From the NCBI GenBank assembly GCA_015698045.1, contig BLAL01000044.1, forward strand, positions 1,332,501-1,396,500: a DNA stretch of 64,000 nucleotides. Reading direction: 5' to 3'. This document shows positions 11,463 through 23,755 of this stretch, piece by piece. Below the pieces are notes generated by a model. That model did not search any database. It was not told where the DNA came from and saw nothing but the letters and a program-made list of their open reading frames with translations. The stretch is from Rhizophagus clarus (lineage: Eukaryota; Glomeromycota; Glomeromycetes; Glomerales; Glomeraceae). Positions within the stretch are counted from its first letter, which is position 1. Every line of letters starts with the position of its first letter. The position numbers and the translations under genes were made by a program.

Positions 11463-14242
11463 AAAAGGATAATTGTATAGTCTACAATATATAGTAATTT
11501 TTATTATAATTATTCAAAATTCTACTATAGCAATTAACAATTATATATATTGTAATATTGATATATTAGAAAAAAAAATCCAAATAAAATTTTCTTGTAA
11601 CTTGTTTTTAATTTTTTTTTTTTAAATTATAGATTTTATTATTATTTTTTTTTATTAGTAAGAAAAATAGATATATTTTTATTTTTTTTAAATTTTTTTT
11701 TGATTTTTAATATTAATTTATTTATCAGAAATTTTAAATATTTGTTATAAAATAATAAATACAGTATGGTATAAATAGTAGCAAATAGGTTTTATTTTAA
11801 ATTAAATTACTATTTTATATAAATATGATCATGATAATAAAAGAAGTAACTTAAGTTATATTAGATTGTAAGTTTTTTTTTACTAGTATAGGTAAAACCT
11901 GAATAAATTATTTAATACATCTATAGATTTATTATTATAATGAATATAAAAACAAATTATGTAAATTTGTGATAGTTCTTTAAGTTTTAATTTCTTGCAT
12001 AATTTTACATATAAATTTGTGTATTTTGAAAAGATTTTTATATAATTTTTTGATATATTTTTAGTATTTTATAATACTAGATTCACGAATTACATCTGAT
12101 TATTTCAAGTGGATTTTGCAAATTATATATAGTATATTTATTTGATTTTTAAATTAATTTACAATAAAATCATTATATGATTTTTGAATTAAAAAAAAAT
12201 TATTTTATTTTATTATTATTTTACTGATCTGTAAAATTTGGTAGTTTATATACAAAATTTAGTGAATTTTGCAGATTATATTATCTATTTTGTATTTATA
12301 CTTTATTTTTCAATAAAATTATTATACAACTATTAAAATAAAATAAAATAATTAATATACTATAGAAAATGAAAGTATTACTATTGAAAATAATTTTAGC
12401 ATTTAATATTAACTAATTTTTCATTATAATAGCTTTAAAAAGATTAGTTTTAATTAATACTTTAAAATAAAAATGGACTTTATAGCTGATTGTTTTTTAG
12501 TATTTTTTTTTACTTCAGTTTTAAGTTATTATAGAAAAGTTTCAATAAAGTTTGATGAATACTTTATTATTAATTGAAAAATTAACTTTTCATATCCAAG
12601 ATTAAAAAAATCAATTTCAAATAAATTTATTTTTGTTGATCATAATCACAACTTTTGATTATCACGTGATTTTTCTTTACAAATGATTAATGCCAAATTC
12701 GAAGTCCAAAAAAATAATTATATATCGCTGACTACAGAAACAAATTCTGTTGAACCTAGGGTGGTGAAATAGCCATTCTACAAGGTTTGCACAAATATGT
12801 CACTGTTTATCAAGCAAAATTTGCTGTGAAATAATGCTATTTCAACTCATCAACTTTCTTTTAAAATGGAAATTGGAAGTTTTAAACGAAACAACAATCA
12901 TTTTTAAAAGAAAATTCACACAATTATATACTGTACATTATTTTGTTTTATCTAAAAATAAAAATTAAAATTTATTAGATTGTAAAGCTACATTTTTATG
13001 AAATTTTAAGATAAAATTTTATAATCTTTTTTTTATTATGCTTGTCATATTTTATTAATTATGTTATCGAAATACAAAAGTATACTGTATGTTTGTCAAT
13101 TGTTACAATTATTGTTATGACTTAAAAACTAGAATTATTCTTTCGTTCGCAAATCACGATTATTTTCAATGCACAAGATCTGTAATCTGCATTTGCGTCA
13201 TGCATTTTCTAGAAATAATATCAAGTTTAAAACCCGTATTGCATTACGTCTAATGATGTCGGTGTTAAATTGAATTCACTACTAGTAGATAAAATTCGAC
13301 GTTTTTCTTGTTCTAAAAAGGTAATATATTTATTTTTTGATTTTATTATTGCCTAATTAAAAAGCGGTAGTATCACGTGATCATTCCAAAATATTTGTCA
13401 CCTCGTATAACCATTTTTTATTAAGAATTCTGAGGACAATTTTTTCGGTTAGTAAAAACCTATTTAATATCACTCCCGTTATTTTGTCATGTCACATTCG
13501 TAATTTCTTAATGCCATAATTCAGGCTAAATCTTCCCGCCCCTAATTTGTAAATTAATACCACAACAAGAAATACCTTCCACTACAGCCATTTGGTGATG
13601 CGCTAAAACTAAGGTGAAGTTTTCAACTCAACAAAATTGCGCCTTACTAATAAAAAAAGTAAAACTCATCGAAACGTTTTACCCTAACTAATATTGGTTT
13701 AGCAAAATCGAAGGAATACTGAGGCGTTGTTATGTAATGTTTGTTTATGCGGGGTGGCTGTTATTGTTACAACGCTTGGGTGGCTGCCGGCTTTGTTCCC
13801 GTTTCATTATTGTAGTTGTGATCTCTCTTTAGTGATAATCCGCTTCATCTGTTTTGAATTTAAGAACGATAGTCGTAATTATTGATCAATGTCAACACTG
13901 CCTTAATAAAGTAATTATCGATTAATGACAACACTGCCTTAATACAGTATTTGCTAAATATGTGTACTTAACGTAATATTGAATGAAATAGCAAAATCGA
14001 ACTTTTACATAACATTTACAATTATATTTAGTGAAAAGCGTTTTGAAATATTAATAATTTAAATCCTTTATTAATATTTAATTTAAATACAATAAATACT
14101 ATGTTTAACAAAATTCAATTCTCTAATTTACCCATTTATAAACTTAAACTATTTATTATATTACATAACTTTGCTTTAAGTTAAAAAAAACGTACATATA
14201 TATACAATTATATATGATTATTTATTATTCTATGTTTGATTA
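11463..14242. other. AT-rich intergenic, no gene seen
   Basis: No open frame of note and no recognisable exon. About 13350-13950 is slightly more GC-rich and contains the short direct repeat GACAACACTGCCTTAATA twice (near 13893 and 13927). This may be regulatory or 3' flank of the next gene. Confidence 0.4.
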
Positions 14243-15049
14243 TTATACTGAAGTTTTATTAGCAGCAGTATATATGTTTCCAGAAATTTCTTTCGCGAAT
14301 TTTTTTCTAAACCATATAGAGTAAATGTGGTTGGTTGTAAACAATATAGTTAACCAAGAGTAAGTTACTATGTTTGTCCACAGAACGGCTTTGTCAAATG
14401 GTTGAACTTTGAGAGCAATTATGGTACGGGCGGGAACTTCAACAAGTAAACCAATTCCCCAAAAAATTGTTGAAACGTAAAATCCACGTCGAAACACGGC
14501 ATAATTTTTCCAATATATTTCCCAACGTTCTGTGACATCTTCTTCTGTTAAGCCTGTATTGTTCCTTTTAGATGAGCCGAAGGATCCACCAGTTTGCATA
14601 TCTTTAGCAAAATAATATGTAAGTGGTCGCATTTGGAAAGAACCATACTTAATTGGAATCAAAGTAAGGAGGAATGTTAAACCGATAGAACCGGTAACCG
14701 TTGATTCTCGTAATAGATAAATTCGTGGATTGTTTTTCAATGTTGTCGCTACAGCACTGACGATAAAGCTGATGATTACTATTGCTCCCAGAGTATCAAT
14801 GCGCCTTTTAGCTATAATCCCATAAATAACAATAATAAGTGGTGGAATACCAGATATCAAAAGTGCATGGATTTCCGAAATAAATTGTTTAAGAACATAA
14901 TAGAGGATAAGTGGTAGAAAGATTTCAAAGAATAGCATCGTTCCAATTCTTAGATAATTCATTAGTTTTTCTTTTCTGGTCAGTTTTACTTCATATGGTG
15001 ATGATGTAGATATCGGAGGTTGTCCACTTTCATTTTTTACACTTGTCAT
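14243..15049 (-). CDS. VC0807-family integral membrane protein (paralogue 1)
   Basis: 268 aa in a single exon with ATG at 15049. The polar N-terminus (about 30 aa) is followed by about six hydrophobic segments. The block ALLISGIPPLIIVIYGIIAK, then RRIDTLGAIVI and NPRIYLLRESTVTGSIGL matches the conserved core of the VC0807 family, first defined in bacteria and of unknown biochemical function; the conserved RRxDxL and LRES(x)VTG motifs are both present. A second copy of the same length and layout lies 3.1 kb upstream on the same strand (18181-18960), so this is a local duplication. The upstream side has a homopolymer T/A tract and an (AAT)n repeat at about 15073-15108. A plasma-membrane or organelle location cannot be decided from sequence. 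The bacterial-type family and lack of introns are compatible with ancient transfer. Confidence 0.85.
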   Translation of the reverse strand: MTSVKNESGQPPISTSSPYEVKLTRKEKLMNYLRIGTMLFFEIFLPLILYYVLKQFISEIHALLISGIPPLIIVIYGIIAKRRIDTLGAIVIISFIVSAVATTLKNNPRIYLLRESTVTGSIGLTFLLTLIPIKYGSFQMRPLTYYFAKDMQTGGSFGSSKRNNTGLTEEDVTERWEIYWKNYAVFRRGFYVSTIFWGIGLLVEVPARTIIALKVQPFDKAVLWTNIVTYSWLTILFTTNHIYSIWFRKKFAKEISGNIYTAANKTSV

Positions 15050-15076
15050 TTTTGCTTGCTTTTCTTTTTTTTAAAA

Positions 15077-15109
<33 letters not shown>

Positions 15110-18100
15110 TCGAAGAGTATGATTAATTTATTATTATTATAATGGTTTAAAATTTTTATTTTTATTTTACTTTTTTTTTTTTTTATTTTGAGAAAGAAAT
15201 TTGACCACATATTTATAGTTGATTTTAGATCAGGTTGTCTTAATGATAAACAACGTACTTATTTTTATATACTGTATACTATACATGTATATATATTCTT
15301 TTTTATATAGGAATTTAAAAGACTGAAAAAAAAAAAATAATAATTTTTTTTACTTTCCGACAAAAATCTTGGCGTGCAATTAGATCGAAATGTTGTAATA
15401 CGATTGGTACTTAGCCACACATATAAGCATATTCAAGAAAGGAAATGATCGGGTTTTGTACCTCTGTCTGTCACATGAGTGGCTGTAACTTCAATCGACT
15501 TCCAAAATGATATCACAAATAATAGATAGATAGATCATTTATAATATTCTAAAAAAAAAAAGAAAAAACTTTTAATCTATCCATTTTTTTCCTAAAAGTA
15601 TATTTAATTTTGCCAAGACTTATATTATAAGTGTATTATGAAATATTTGTGTATTATGAAATATTTTTCATATATGAGACATTATTATTTTAAATTTTAA
15701 ACAAAGATTTTGAAACTCCGATTTCACCATTCCTTTAAGAGACTAAAAATTTGCTTAGAAAAGTCCGTTCTCAAACAGGATATTTTATAAAAAAAAAGAA
15801 CAAGTTTGTGGGTCTAAACTCGTTATGTTAATATAATGTTGAACTTTTCGTTTTTTAACCATTGTAAAATGGTAATTGAAACTTTCTTTTAAAAGGCAAT
15901 ATTGTGAATCTGATATAAGATAACGGTCATGCCAATTACGTAGGCATTAGATGCATTAGATTTAAATGTAATCATTTGTATGACATTCGCTACACTGTAT
16001 GATATAAGAAGGTATACTCGAGATATTATGTTGATAAAGTTTAGCGAAAAGTGACTCTACCACAGCATGTAAATTTTACTCAATCATTTTAATCATTTTA
16101 GTCGTCACTTTTTTTAATGCCATGTTACGACCTACTCGTTCCTTTTAAATACGGTTTAAATACGTGTACTTTCGATATCATTAACTCGTTGTATATCATA
16201 AGTTCGTAATGTTGAAAATAAGCAACCGGACGTGCTTAACTCTAGATCTTAATTACGCATATGACATATATATCACACTGTATGTTAATGTATTTGATAT
16301 GCTAACGTAGATACGTAATATATTATATTATAGCGTTATTAATAATATATATAAAATAATATATCACTCGAAAGAAAAATTTTTTGGACCAGTAAGAATA
16401 CTTAATATTTGTAATTGGTATCTTCTCTCTGCCATAAGGTTTTTTTTTTACTGTTAATCCACAATGTTGGTTCATTTTTATTGTGAATAGTAATATTGTT
16501 AATAATTGATTAATTAACTTCATTTAGATTAAGGCAATGGTATAAATAGAATGGAAATATTCTGCATAAAATGTACTTTTCCATGTTTGCCTGTGAATTA
16601 CGTTTAGTTTCATCTGTGTTTCATCTTTTCTTTTCATTGCCTATTATGGTAAGTTAATTTAACGTATTGTCCGGAGGGGCATATTATCGGGTATTTTAAT
16701 TATTTACTATAATACTATTTGATTATTCTAAAAGATCCAATTATGGCCTAATGATATATATTTATTCAGCAAAGGAAATAAATAGGTTAACGAGTACAAA
16801 GAAACAAAATTTTCTTGAGCATGAACACGCAAAATATGTCACGGTTTTATGGCCGCGAATTATTTAAGGAAAATTTTCACACGAATTGTATGCATATTCT
16901 TTATGATGATTTAAATATAAGCAATTGCGGTCAAATTTTGCTCATGATTTTTACTACAAATTCTATTTTTAGAAATACTTAAGCTGTTTTGGCATCAACG
17001 TATAAACCATGTGACAACGATCATGATCATATATGATATATTGAATAAATAAATAAAACCGGCCGCGATATTAAAAAAATTACCTTTAAATTTAAGGTTG
17101 ACTGTCGCTATTCAAACTTTAGTACAATATTTAGAATTTATAACGAGGAACTTTTATTAATTGAGTTCTTTAATTTTAGATATAGGATTTCTTTTTTTTT
17201 TTTTTTTTAGCACTACGTAAATAAATTTTTCTTAAATTGTAAAATTATTAACAATTTAGCATGAAAATCTTTAAAAAATTACTTCAATTTTTGATATTTT
17301 TGTTATAATAAATGACTAAAGATATATTTTTATTTCATAAATAAAAACTAAAATTCTAGCAGAAGATTATAAAGTCTTGTTTTCTTTAAGATGAAATTCT
17401 AAGGTGAAATTCTATAACCTTTTTCTTTATTATATATTTACCATATTTGAATACAAATTACGAAAGTAGTGAATATCTTGATGTTCTTGAAAATCTATTC
17501 GTTACAATTCTTAAAATTAGAATTTTCGTCGAATTTTCCCAAAAAAATAAAATATCCGGATCGTCACTCAAATTATCTCAAAAGTAGGTAAGTTAACTCG
17601 TGATTGACATGTCATACATATGACGATATTTTTCTAGAAATCATATTTAGAACTTGCCAGGTATGCCAAGAGTTACTAGGCCAATGAATTCGACATTTTA
17701 TGATAATTCATTTTTGATTTTTATTATTACAAAATTAGGATTACTGCAAAGAAATTCGTATCACATTTCATTTGTAAATAGATGAATTAAAACGTGTTAT
17801 TATATTATCGCGCTTTATTAATCTTTAAAAAAAGTTGAATTTACGAAGGTGTAATTTTAATTTTTAACGTTATGATCCAAAAATTATGGACGAATATGAA
17901 CCATATCATTTTGGCAAGCTTAGTTATTAAAACCGTTTATACACGTAACTACATTACGGACCTATGATTTCAATTATCAAAACATTCTGAAATATATCAT
18001 AATAAATTTATTTATTAATGTATTAAAATGTAATGTGCAAAATGTACAAAATAAATGAGAATTCAATGCAATTCTATAACAATCTATTATTTGTTAATAC

Positions 18101-18180
18101 TATACTACAACATGTAAAAAATCTATGTATATGTGTGTATATATATATATATAATTGTCCTTATTATATATTGATTATTA
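15050..18180. other. Intergenic between the two VC0807 paralogues
   Basis: It contains an (AAT)n microsatellite at about 15073-15108, homopolymer tracts and AT-rich DNA. A short open frame at 16323-16523 (minus) has no family features. No gene, tRNA or clear transposon ends were seen. Confidence 0.4.
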
Positions 18181-18960
18181 CTATATTGGAGTTTGATTGG
18201 TATCAGTTGGTTCTTCTCTAGGAATTTGTTTTCTAAACCATCTAGTATAAGTTGCGTCGGTCAAAATAATTACAACTAATAAAGAGTAACTTACTATGCT
18301 TGACCAAAAGAAGGCACGTTCAACTGTTGGAGCTTTCAAAACAATTATAACACGGGCGGGGACTTCAAGAATAAGACCAGATCCCCAAAGAGCCGTCAAA
18401 ACTCTATATCCACGTCGAACCACAGCGTAGTTATTCCATTCTCTTTCCCAACGTTCAATGACATCATTTTTAAAATCTGAATTATCTTTTGAAAAAGTTC
18501 CTCCTGTAACCAAATCTCTAGAAAAATAGAATATCAATGGTCGCATTTGGAAGGAACCAATCTTGATTGGAATCAAAGTAATGATGAATATTAAACCGAT
18601 AGTACCCGTAACTGTTGATTCTCGTAATAATGCAATTCTAGGATCGTTTTTTAATGTTGATATTATAGCAGTGATTATAAAACCAAAGATCACCAATGCC
18701 CCCAAAGTATCAATGCGTCTTTTTGTTATAATTCCAAAAATAACGACAAGGAACGGTGGAACACCCGATATCAAAAGTGCCCAAATATCTTTCATAAATT
18801 TTCTAAGAACATAATAGAGGATAAATGGTAAAATAACTTCAGAGAATATCATTAACAAAATTCTAAGAAAAATCATAAATTTTTGATTCCTGGTAAGTTT
18901 ATGATTTGGTGGTGTAGGTGTTGAAGGAAATTGATTGGTTTCGTCTCTTACACTTGACAT
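18181..18960 (-). CDS. VC0807-family integral membrane protein (paralogue 2)
   Basis: 259 aa, single exon, ATG at 18960. It aligns end to end with the protein at 14243-15049 at roughly half identity. It has the same polar N-terminus, the KRRIDTLGALVI block, NDPRIALLRESTVTGTIGL, and a C-terminal RRGYRVLTALWGSGLILEVP region with two further membrane segments. The tails differ, and the loop after FQMRPLIFYFSRD is shorter than in paralogue 1. Function is unknown: the family is defined by sequence only. Conservation of all core motifs in both copies argues that both are functional. Confidence 0.85.
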   Translation of the reverse strand: MSSVRDETNQFPSTPTPPNHKLTRNQKFMIFLRILLMIFSEVILPFILYYVLRKFMKDIWALLISGVPPFLVVIFGIITKRRIDTLGALVIFGFIITAIISTLKNDPRIALLRESTVTGTIGLIFIITLIPIKIGSFQMRPLIFYFSRDLVTGGTFSKDNSDFKNDVIERWEREWNNYAVVRRGYRVLTALWGSGLILEVPARVIIVLKAPTVERAFFWSSIVSYSLLVVIILTDATYTRWFRKQIPREEPTDTNQTPI

Positions 18961-20963
18961 TTTGCTTTTTTTTTTTTTTAAAAAAAAAAAAATAAATAAA
19001 ATAAAATAATAAATTTAAAGATTTAAAGATTATAATTGATTTTTTGTTATAATTGCTTGAAAGTTTTTGCTTTCTTTTATTTATTTATTTATTTTTTTTT
19101 TTTGTATTTTGATTTTTTTTTTTTCTTTCTTTTCAAAAATTTCGTTTGGGTATTTATAGATTTTAGATTCTAACGAGTTAAATATTCTGAAAACATACGA
19201 CTGTGTTTCATTGTCTATTAACTTCATTGATAAATAATGTACTACACGAATTATGTACAGTATATATAATGTATAAGTATATTTAGGGATTAAACTAAGG
19301 AATCAAGTATTGTGTAAAATCTGGTAAATGGCGTAATGTCTTGGGATCGAAATTTTCAATAGATTCTCTGTAAACGTTCCATGATCCATGTGAAACTAAA
19401 TTTAAACTTATTAAATTATTTTAGAAACAAAATAAAGAAAATTTTAATCAAACAAAAAATTTTCGCTGCGGATTACATCATATCATCATTTAACAATAAT
19501 AAAATTCGCGTCCCTAACATCATGAATATAAAATAGAAAGATCTATTTCTATTAATAGTCGTTATTGTTAACTTCCTAGCAACTTAAACCTCCTTTAAGA
19601 GGAAATAAAAATATATTTATATATATAAACAAAACAAGGAGATGTATTTAGATACATTATACTAACATAATAATAAAAAATATCTTGCTTTACCATTATA
19701 AAATGATTATATTGAATTTTTTTTTTTTTTTTTAAATAAAAAAAATATACGCTAAAATATGAATGCATAAAAGTATTGGCCACATTAATTGGCCGGTAGC
19801 ACAAACGTTAGCTGTTTTATTTATTTTCGCATAACTCATACAAATAAATATTACACCAAATTCAATTATAATTTAAATAAAAGGACTTTATTAGTACGAG
19901 ATCTTTCTTATGGAATAAAAATAGCGTAAATCACGTCAATATAATTCTTTTCCTGGATTAGAATTAAATGTTTTAGATTCCTGCTTTCTAGAAAATTTTT
20001 AAACCCGTAAATTAGTCTGATCCGAGTGATAGCGTTTTGGCGAGCCCTTTTTTCGAAGCAGCGATCTAATCCAAGCGTCACAACTGCAATGTCACAGCTT
20101 ATATTTGTTTATAACAATATTATCATCTAGAACTGCTTAAAGTGTTCCTTTTAAGCTATCAACCTGGTATAATCGTATCACATTCGTGGTATTTAATATT
20201 TATTAAATCAGACAAATTGTAAGGACCCGGGTGATACTTTAAGCAGTGCTAGAAAGCCATCGTGTTCTTTACGACATGGTACTCACGTACAGTACCAACT
20301 TATGATATCATCAATTCATAACGTTGTGCACCGTTGTGCTAACTAAATCCTTTCTAGAAAAGTGAGCATGAGTCGCAGCACTACATTATACTTGAGTAAC
20401 ACATATTTTTAGGCTGATCATTGAAAATTGCCATAAAGGATGCATCGTTATTGAAACTGTCTGGTGTTACCAGGTCACCAGAGTCCAGAACCTCAAAGAT
20501 TTCTTAAAGAGTAATAATAAAGAAGATTTTTTTGCCACACATTTTTCCTTATATTGTTTAAAAGAAAAAAATGTAATTGGTATTTGTAACGTTAATCTCA
20601 CTTGAATGTTTTTTTTTAAAAAAAAAAAAAATTGTGAAAATAACCAATTATAGTTAATCAAATTTTTCATATTGACTTTATTTGGTATAAAAAGAATTTT
20701 CTATCGAAAAAAGTTTTTTTTTTTGTTTTTTTCTAATATGAATTATAATTTAATAATTTAACAAAAAAAGAAAAAAAATAATGAATAATTTTTTAAAAAT
20801 GCGCCCTATTCTTGGTATCTTGGCATATATAACTAATATGTTTCATTCTTTTACTGCATGCATATTCTAGAAAATGTAACAAATGCTATAATTACAATAT
20901 GTATAAAGCGTTATTATATAATTGATTATATTTAAGCATAAATCTTAAAAACTCTTTAAAACG
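18961..20963. other. Intergenic, AT-rich; one inverted-repeat pair
   Basis: Homopolymer-rich upstream region of paralogue 2, then unannotated DNA. An inverted pair CTAGAACTGCTTAAAGT (20127-20143) and ACTTTAAGCAGTGCTAG (20236-20252) could be a small MITE of about 125 bp; no target duplication was confirmed. The 3' flank of nia lies at 20700-20963. Confidence 0.35.
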
Positions 20964-23755
20964 TTAAAATTTGATAATATCATCACTTGGGAACCCTATT
21001 TTTTCTAGATTTGGAATACAAGATTCTAACATAGGTGAAGGTCCACATAATAATACAATATGTGATGAAGGTGATAGAGGTGAAATATTTTGTCGAATAA
21101 TTTCTTCTGTAACGTATCCAGATCCTAATTTCCAATTATTTGAGGGTTTACTTAACATGTAATAAATTTTAAATCGTGGATTACGTTTAACGAGATCATC
21201 TAACTCATTGCGTAATAAAATATCTTCTTCCGTTCGATTCGCGTATATTAAAGATAATTCTGTAAGATCTTCAGGGTCGCTTAGAACTGATTTAATTACT
21301 TGGTACATCGGAGTTATACCAGTACCACCTGCTATCATTCCTATTCGCTTGCAAGTTTTATTATTTGATGCTCCACTCTTGACTCGGTATTGACTACGAC
21401 CATTATAAACAAAGGATCCGATTGGTCCTTTTATATCTATTTTGTCACCAACATTTAATGATTCAAGATATTGTGACATAAGTCCTCCGTCAGGAAATTG
21501 GGGATGTTCATTCTTAAAATATACTTTTATTAAAAGATCGATGTAACCTGGTGGATCATTTGAAGTTGTAATTGGTGTATACGCACGAATAACTGCTTGA
21601 TTATTTATTGAAGCCCGAATGAAAATATGATTTCCAACTGGAAGACCAAGTGAATGTTTATCGGATTGAAGAGCAAAACGGAATATACGAGTGTTATGAC
21701 TTATAATTTTCTTTTCTACAAACGGGCATGATAACCACACCTTAGGATTTAACGTTATAAGTGAATCTTCATTAGCCGTTATTGATTTTTGTATTTTGGT
21801 TGATGATGTAGATGCTGTAGCAGAATCTTCTACCAAATCACCAATGTAATAATCGATCAACATATTTTTCGCCTTGACAGAATGAATTGCATTAAATTCA
21901 TCTGTACAATCCATTCCAGCATTAATTAAAATACTATCAGCGCCTAAAAAATATGTGTAAATTAAATTAATTAAAAATAGAATTATCAATTTTTTTTTTT
22001 TCGTGATTTTCAAGGAGAAGAAATGATAATAATAATAATAATAATTTCTTTAATATGTTACCTCCAGGATGATCCTTAAGGAATTTCGTACAATCATAAA
22101 CTTTCTTTTCAATAACGACCCAACAATCTTGTTCACTATCATGTTTTTCCACTTGTTTCATTGTAAAAGTACCCTTTGAAGTATCTACTAAAACTGGTGG
22201 GTTTTTAACAGAATCATTTGTTACAGTAGCTGGTTGTTCTTGCTTAACCATCCAACCACCAGAATTACTACCAGCTTGAGTTGGATGTTCAAATCTTAAT
22301 GCGACTTCCTTTCCGTTAGTTACAGTACTAATTTTCACCTTAAAATGACAATTGTTCATCATTCCCGTTAAGTTCCAAATAGGATTTTCAGGTTGTGTAT
22401 TATTTGATTCATCCCAAGCTCTCACTCTAATTTCAGAACATCCAATGAAAGAGTATAAAGGAATATTTAATGACCAGAAACACCAACACCAATATCGACG
22501 AATTGATTTGTTTAGTCGTTTCAAAACATCAGGATACTTGATTTCTGGATGATCCAAATTTGTAAGTAACCAAGTTTTTCCATCATCCAAACTAATTTCT
22601 ACACGATTAATTTTACGACCACCTCCAGTATAAGCATAACCTTTAAGCGTATATTCAATATCACTAACAAAACTTGAAATAGGAATGCGTTCATCATGCG
22701 CTGGAGAAGATATTACGGAATTAACATTTAATTCATAGATAATATGATCAGGATTGTACCACCATCTTTCTTTATTTGCGCGCTCAGAATCAACATTTGA
22801 TGGAAAAAGACGATTATCATGATAATGATAATAACTATCTGATTCTTTATTAGTGATATTTATTCTTGAGAGCCATTTAACCATACGACCACCAATAACT
22901 CCAGGAATAATCACACGAAGTGGGTAACCATGATCAGGTGACAACATTTCACCGTTCATTTTATAGGCCAAGATAACATCCCGAGAATCATCCATTGACC
23001 AATCTAAAGTTATACTTGTACCGTAATAACCATTTGGTAATTTATCCGCTCCAATAAAACAAACATGAAGAGGTTCTTCATAATCAATATCAAGACTACA
23101 TCCAGCCAATTTTAAAACGTATCTTAATGGAACACCTCTCCAAACAGAGGTACTTATTGCACTAGAACCCCAATTAAATCCAATAGTTTGTTTAACCATA
23201 TTATGTTCCTTACGACGGTTTCCTGCACAAACAAGAGTTACAGGAAATTCACGATATGGCATTTTTATAATATCATCCATCGATAAATTTAAAGTTTTTG
23301 GTACGAGCCTAAAAATAAAAAATAAAAAGTTACACAACGAGATGACGTTTTATATCACGTGAACCAATAGTTACTTACCCATCAACAATTAATCGGTGTG
23401 TATCCCAACTAAGCTTTGGAACAGCTCCATGATTTCTCACATAATGTAAAGAAGCAGGTGTTGTGAAACCTTGTTCCATTAATAATGGTAAAGGAGCTTC
23501 ACTATTAAAAGGATGTTTTCCTGTTAATCTTATAAGTTCAGGATGTCTTGGAACCCAATTATCAGGAGTTTTAATATCACGAGGATCTATGGTAATGTTC
23601 ACATCTTTTGATTGTAAATCTTTTCTTTTTTGTTCTTCGATTAATGGTTTTGGTTGTATTTGCTGGTATTGTTGTTGTTGTTGTATTGATAAAATATTTG
23701 AAAATATTTTTTCTTTTGAATAATCTTCTATATGTTGTCGATCAACGAAAGCCAT
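20964..23755 (-). CDS. nia: Assimilatory nitrate reductase [NAD(P)H], three exons
   Basis: It reduces nitrate to nitrite in the cytosol. Exons are 23379-23755, 22062-23308 and 20964-21943, with GT-AG introns of 70 and 118 bp; joined they give 867 aa, normal for fungal enzymes. The N-terminus is polar with a glutamine run. The molybdopterin domain (about residues 60-450) contains the Mo-ligand cysteine in VCAGNRRKEH and the RxPLRYVLKLAGC region, then the Mo dimerisation domain. A cytochrome b5 domain (about 505-580) has the heme ligands in DHPGG (about 538) and NAIHS (about 562). The FAD domain has RAYTPIT (about 661). The NAD(P)H domain has GMIAGGTGITPM and LLCGPSPMLE. The second intron splits HPGG. 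It is divergent from nrt2, so the two are probably co-regulated by nitrate and GATA factors. All cofactor residues looked for are present. Confidence 0.95.
21944..22061 (-). other. nia intron 2 (118 bp)
   Basis: Donor GTAACA and acceptor TTTTAG. It contains an (ATT)n run near 22027-22046. Splicing joins DHPG to GADSIL and rebuilds the cytochrome b5 heme motif; without splicing the domain is broken. Confidence 0.9.
23309..23378 (-). other. nia intron 1 (70 bp)
   Basis: Donor GTAAGT and acceptor TTTTAG on the minus strand. Joining gives DG|LVPK in phase 2, which restores the conserved molybdopterin-domain sequence. Confidence 0.9.
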
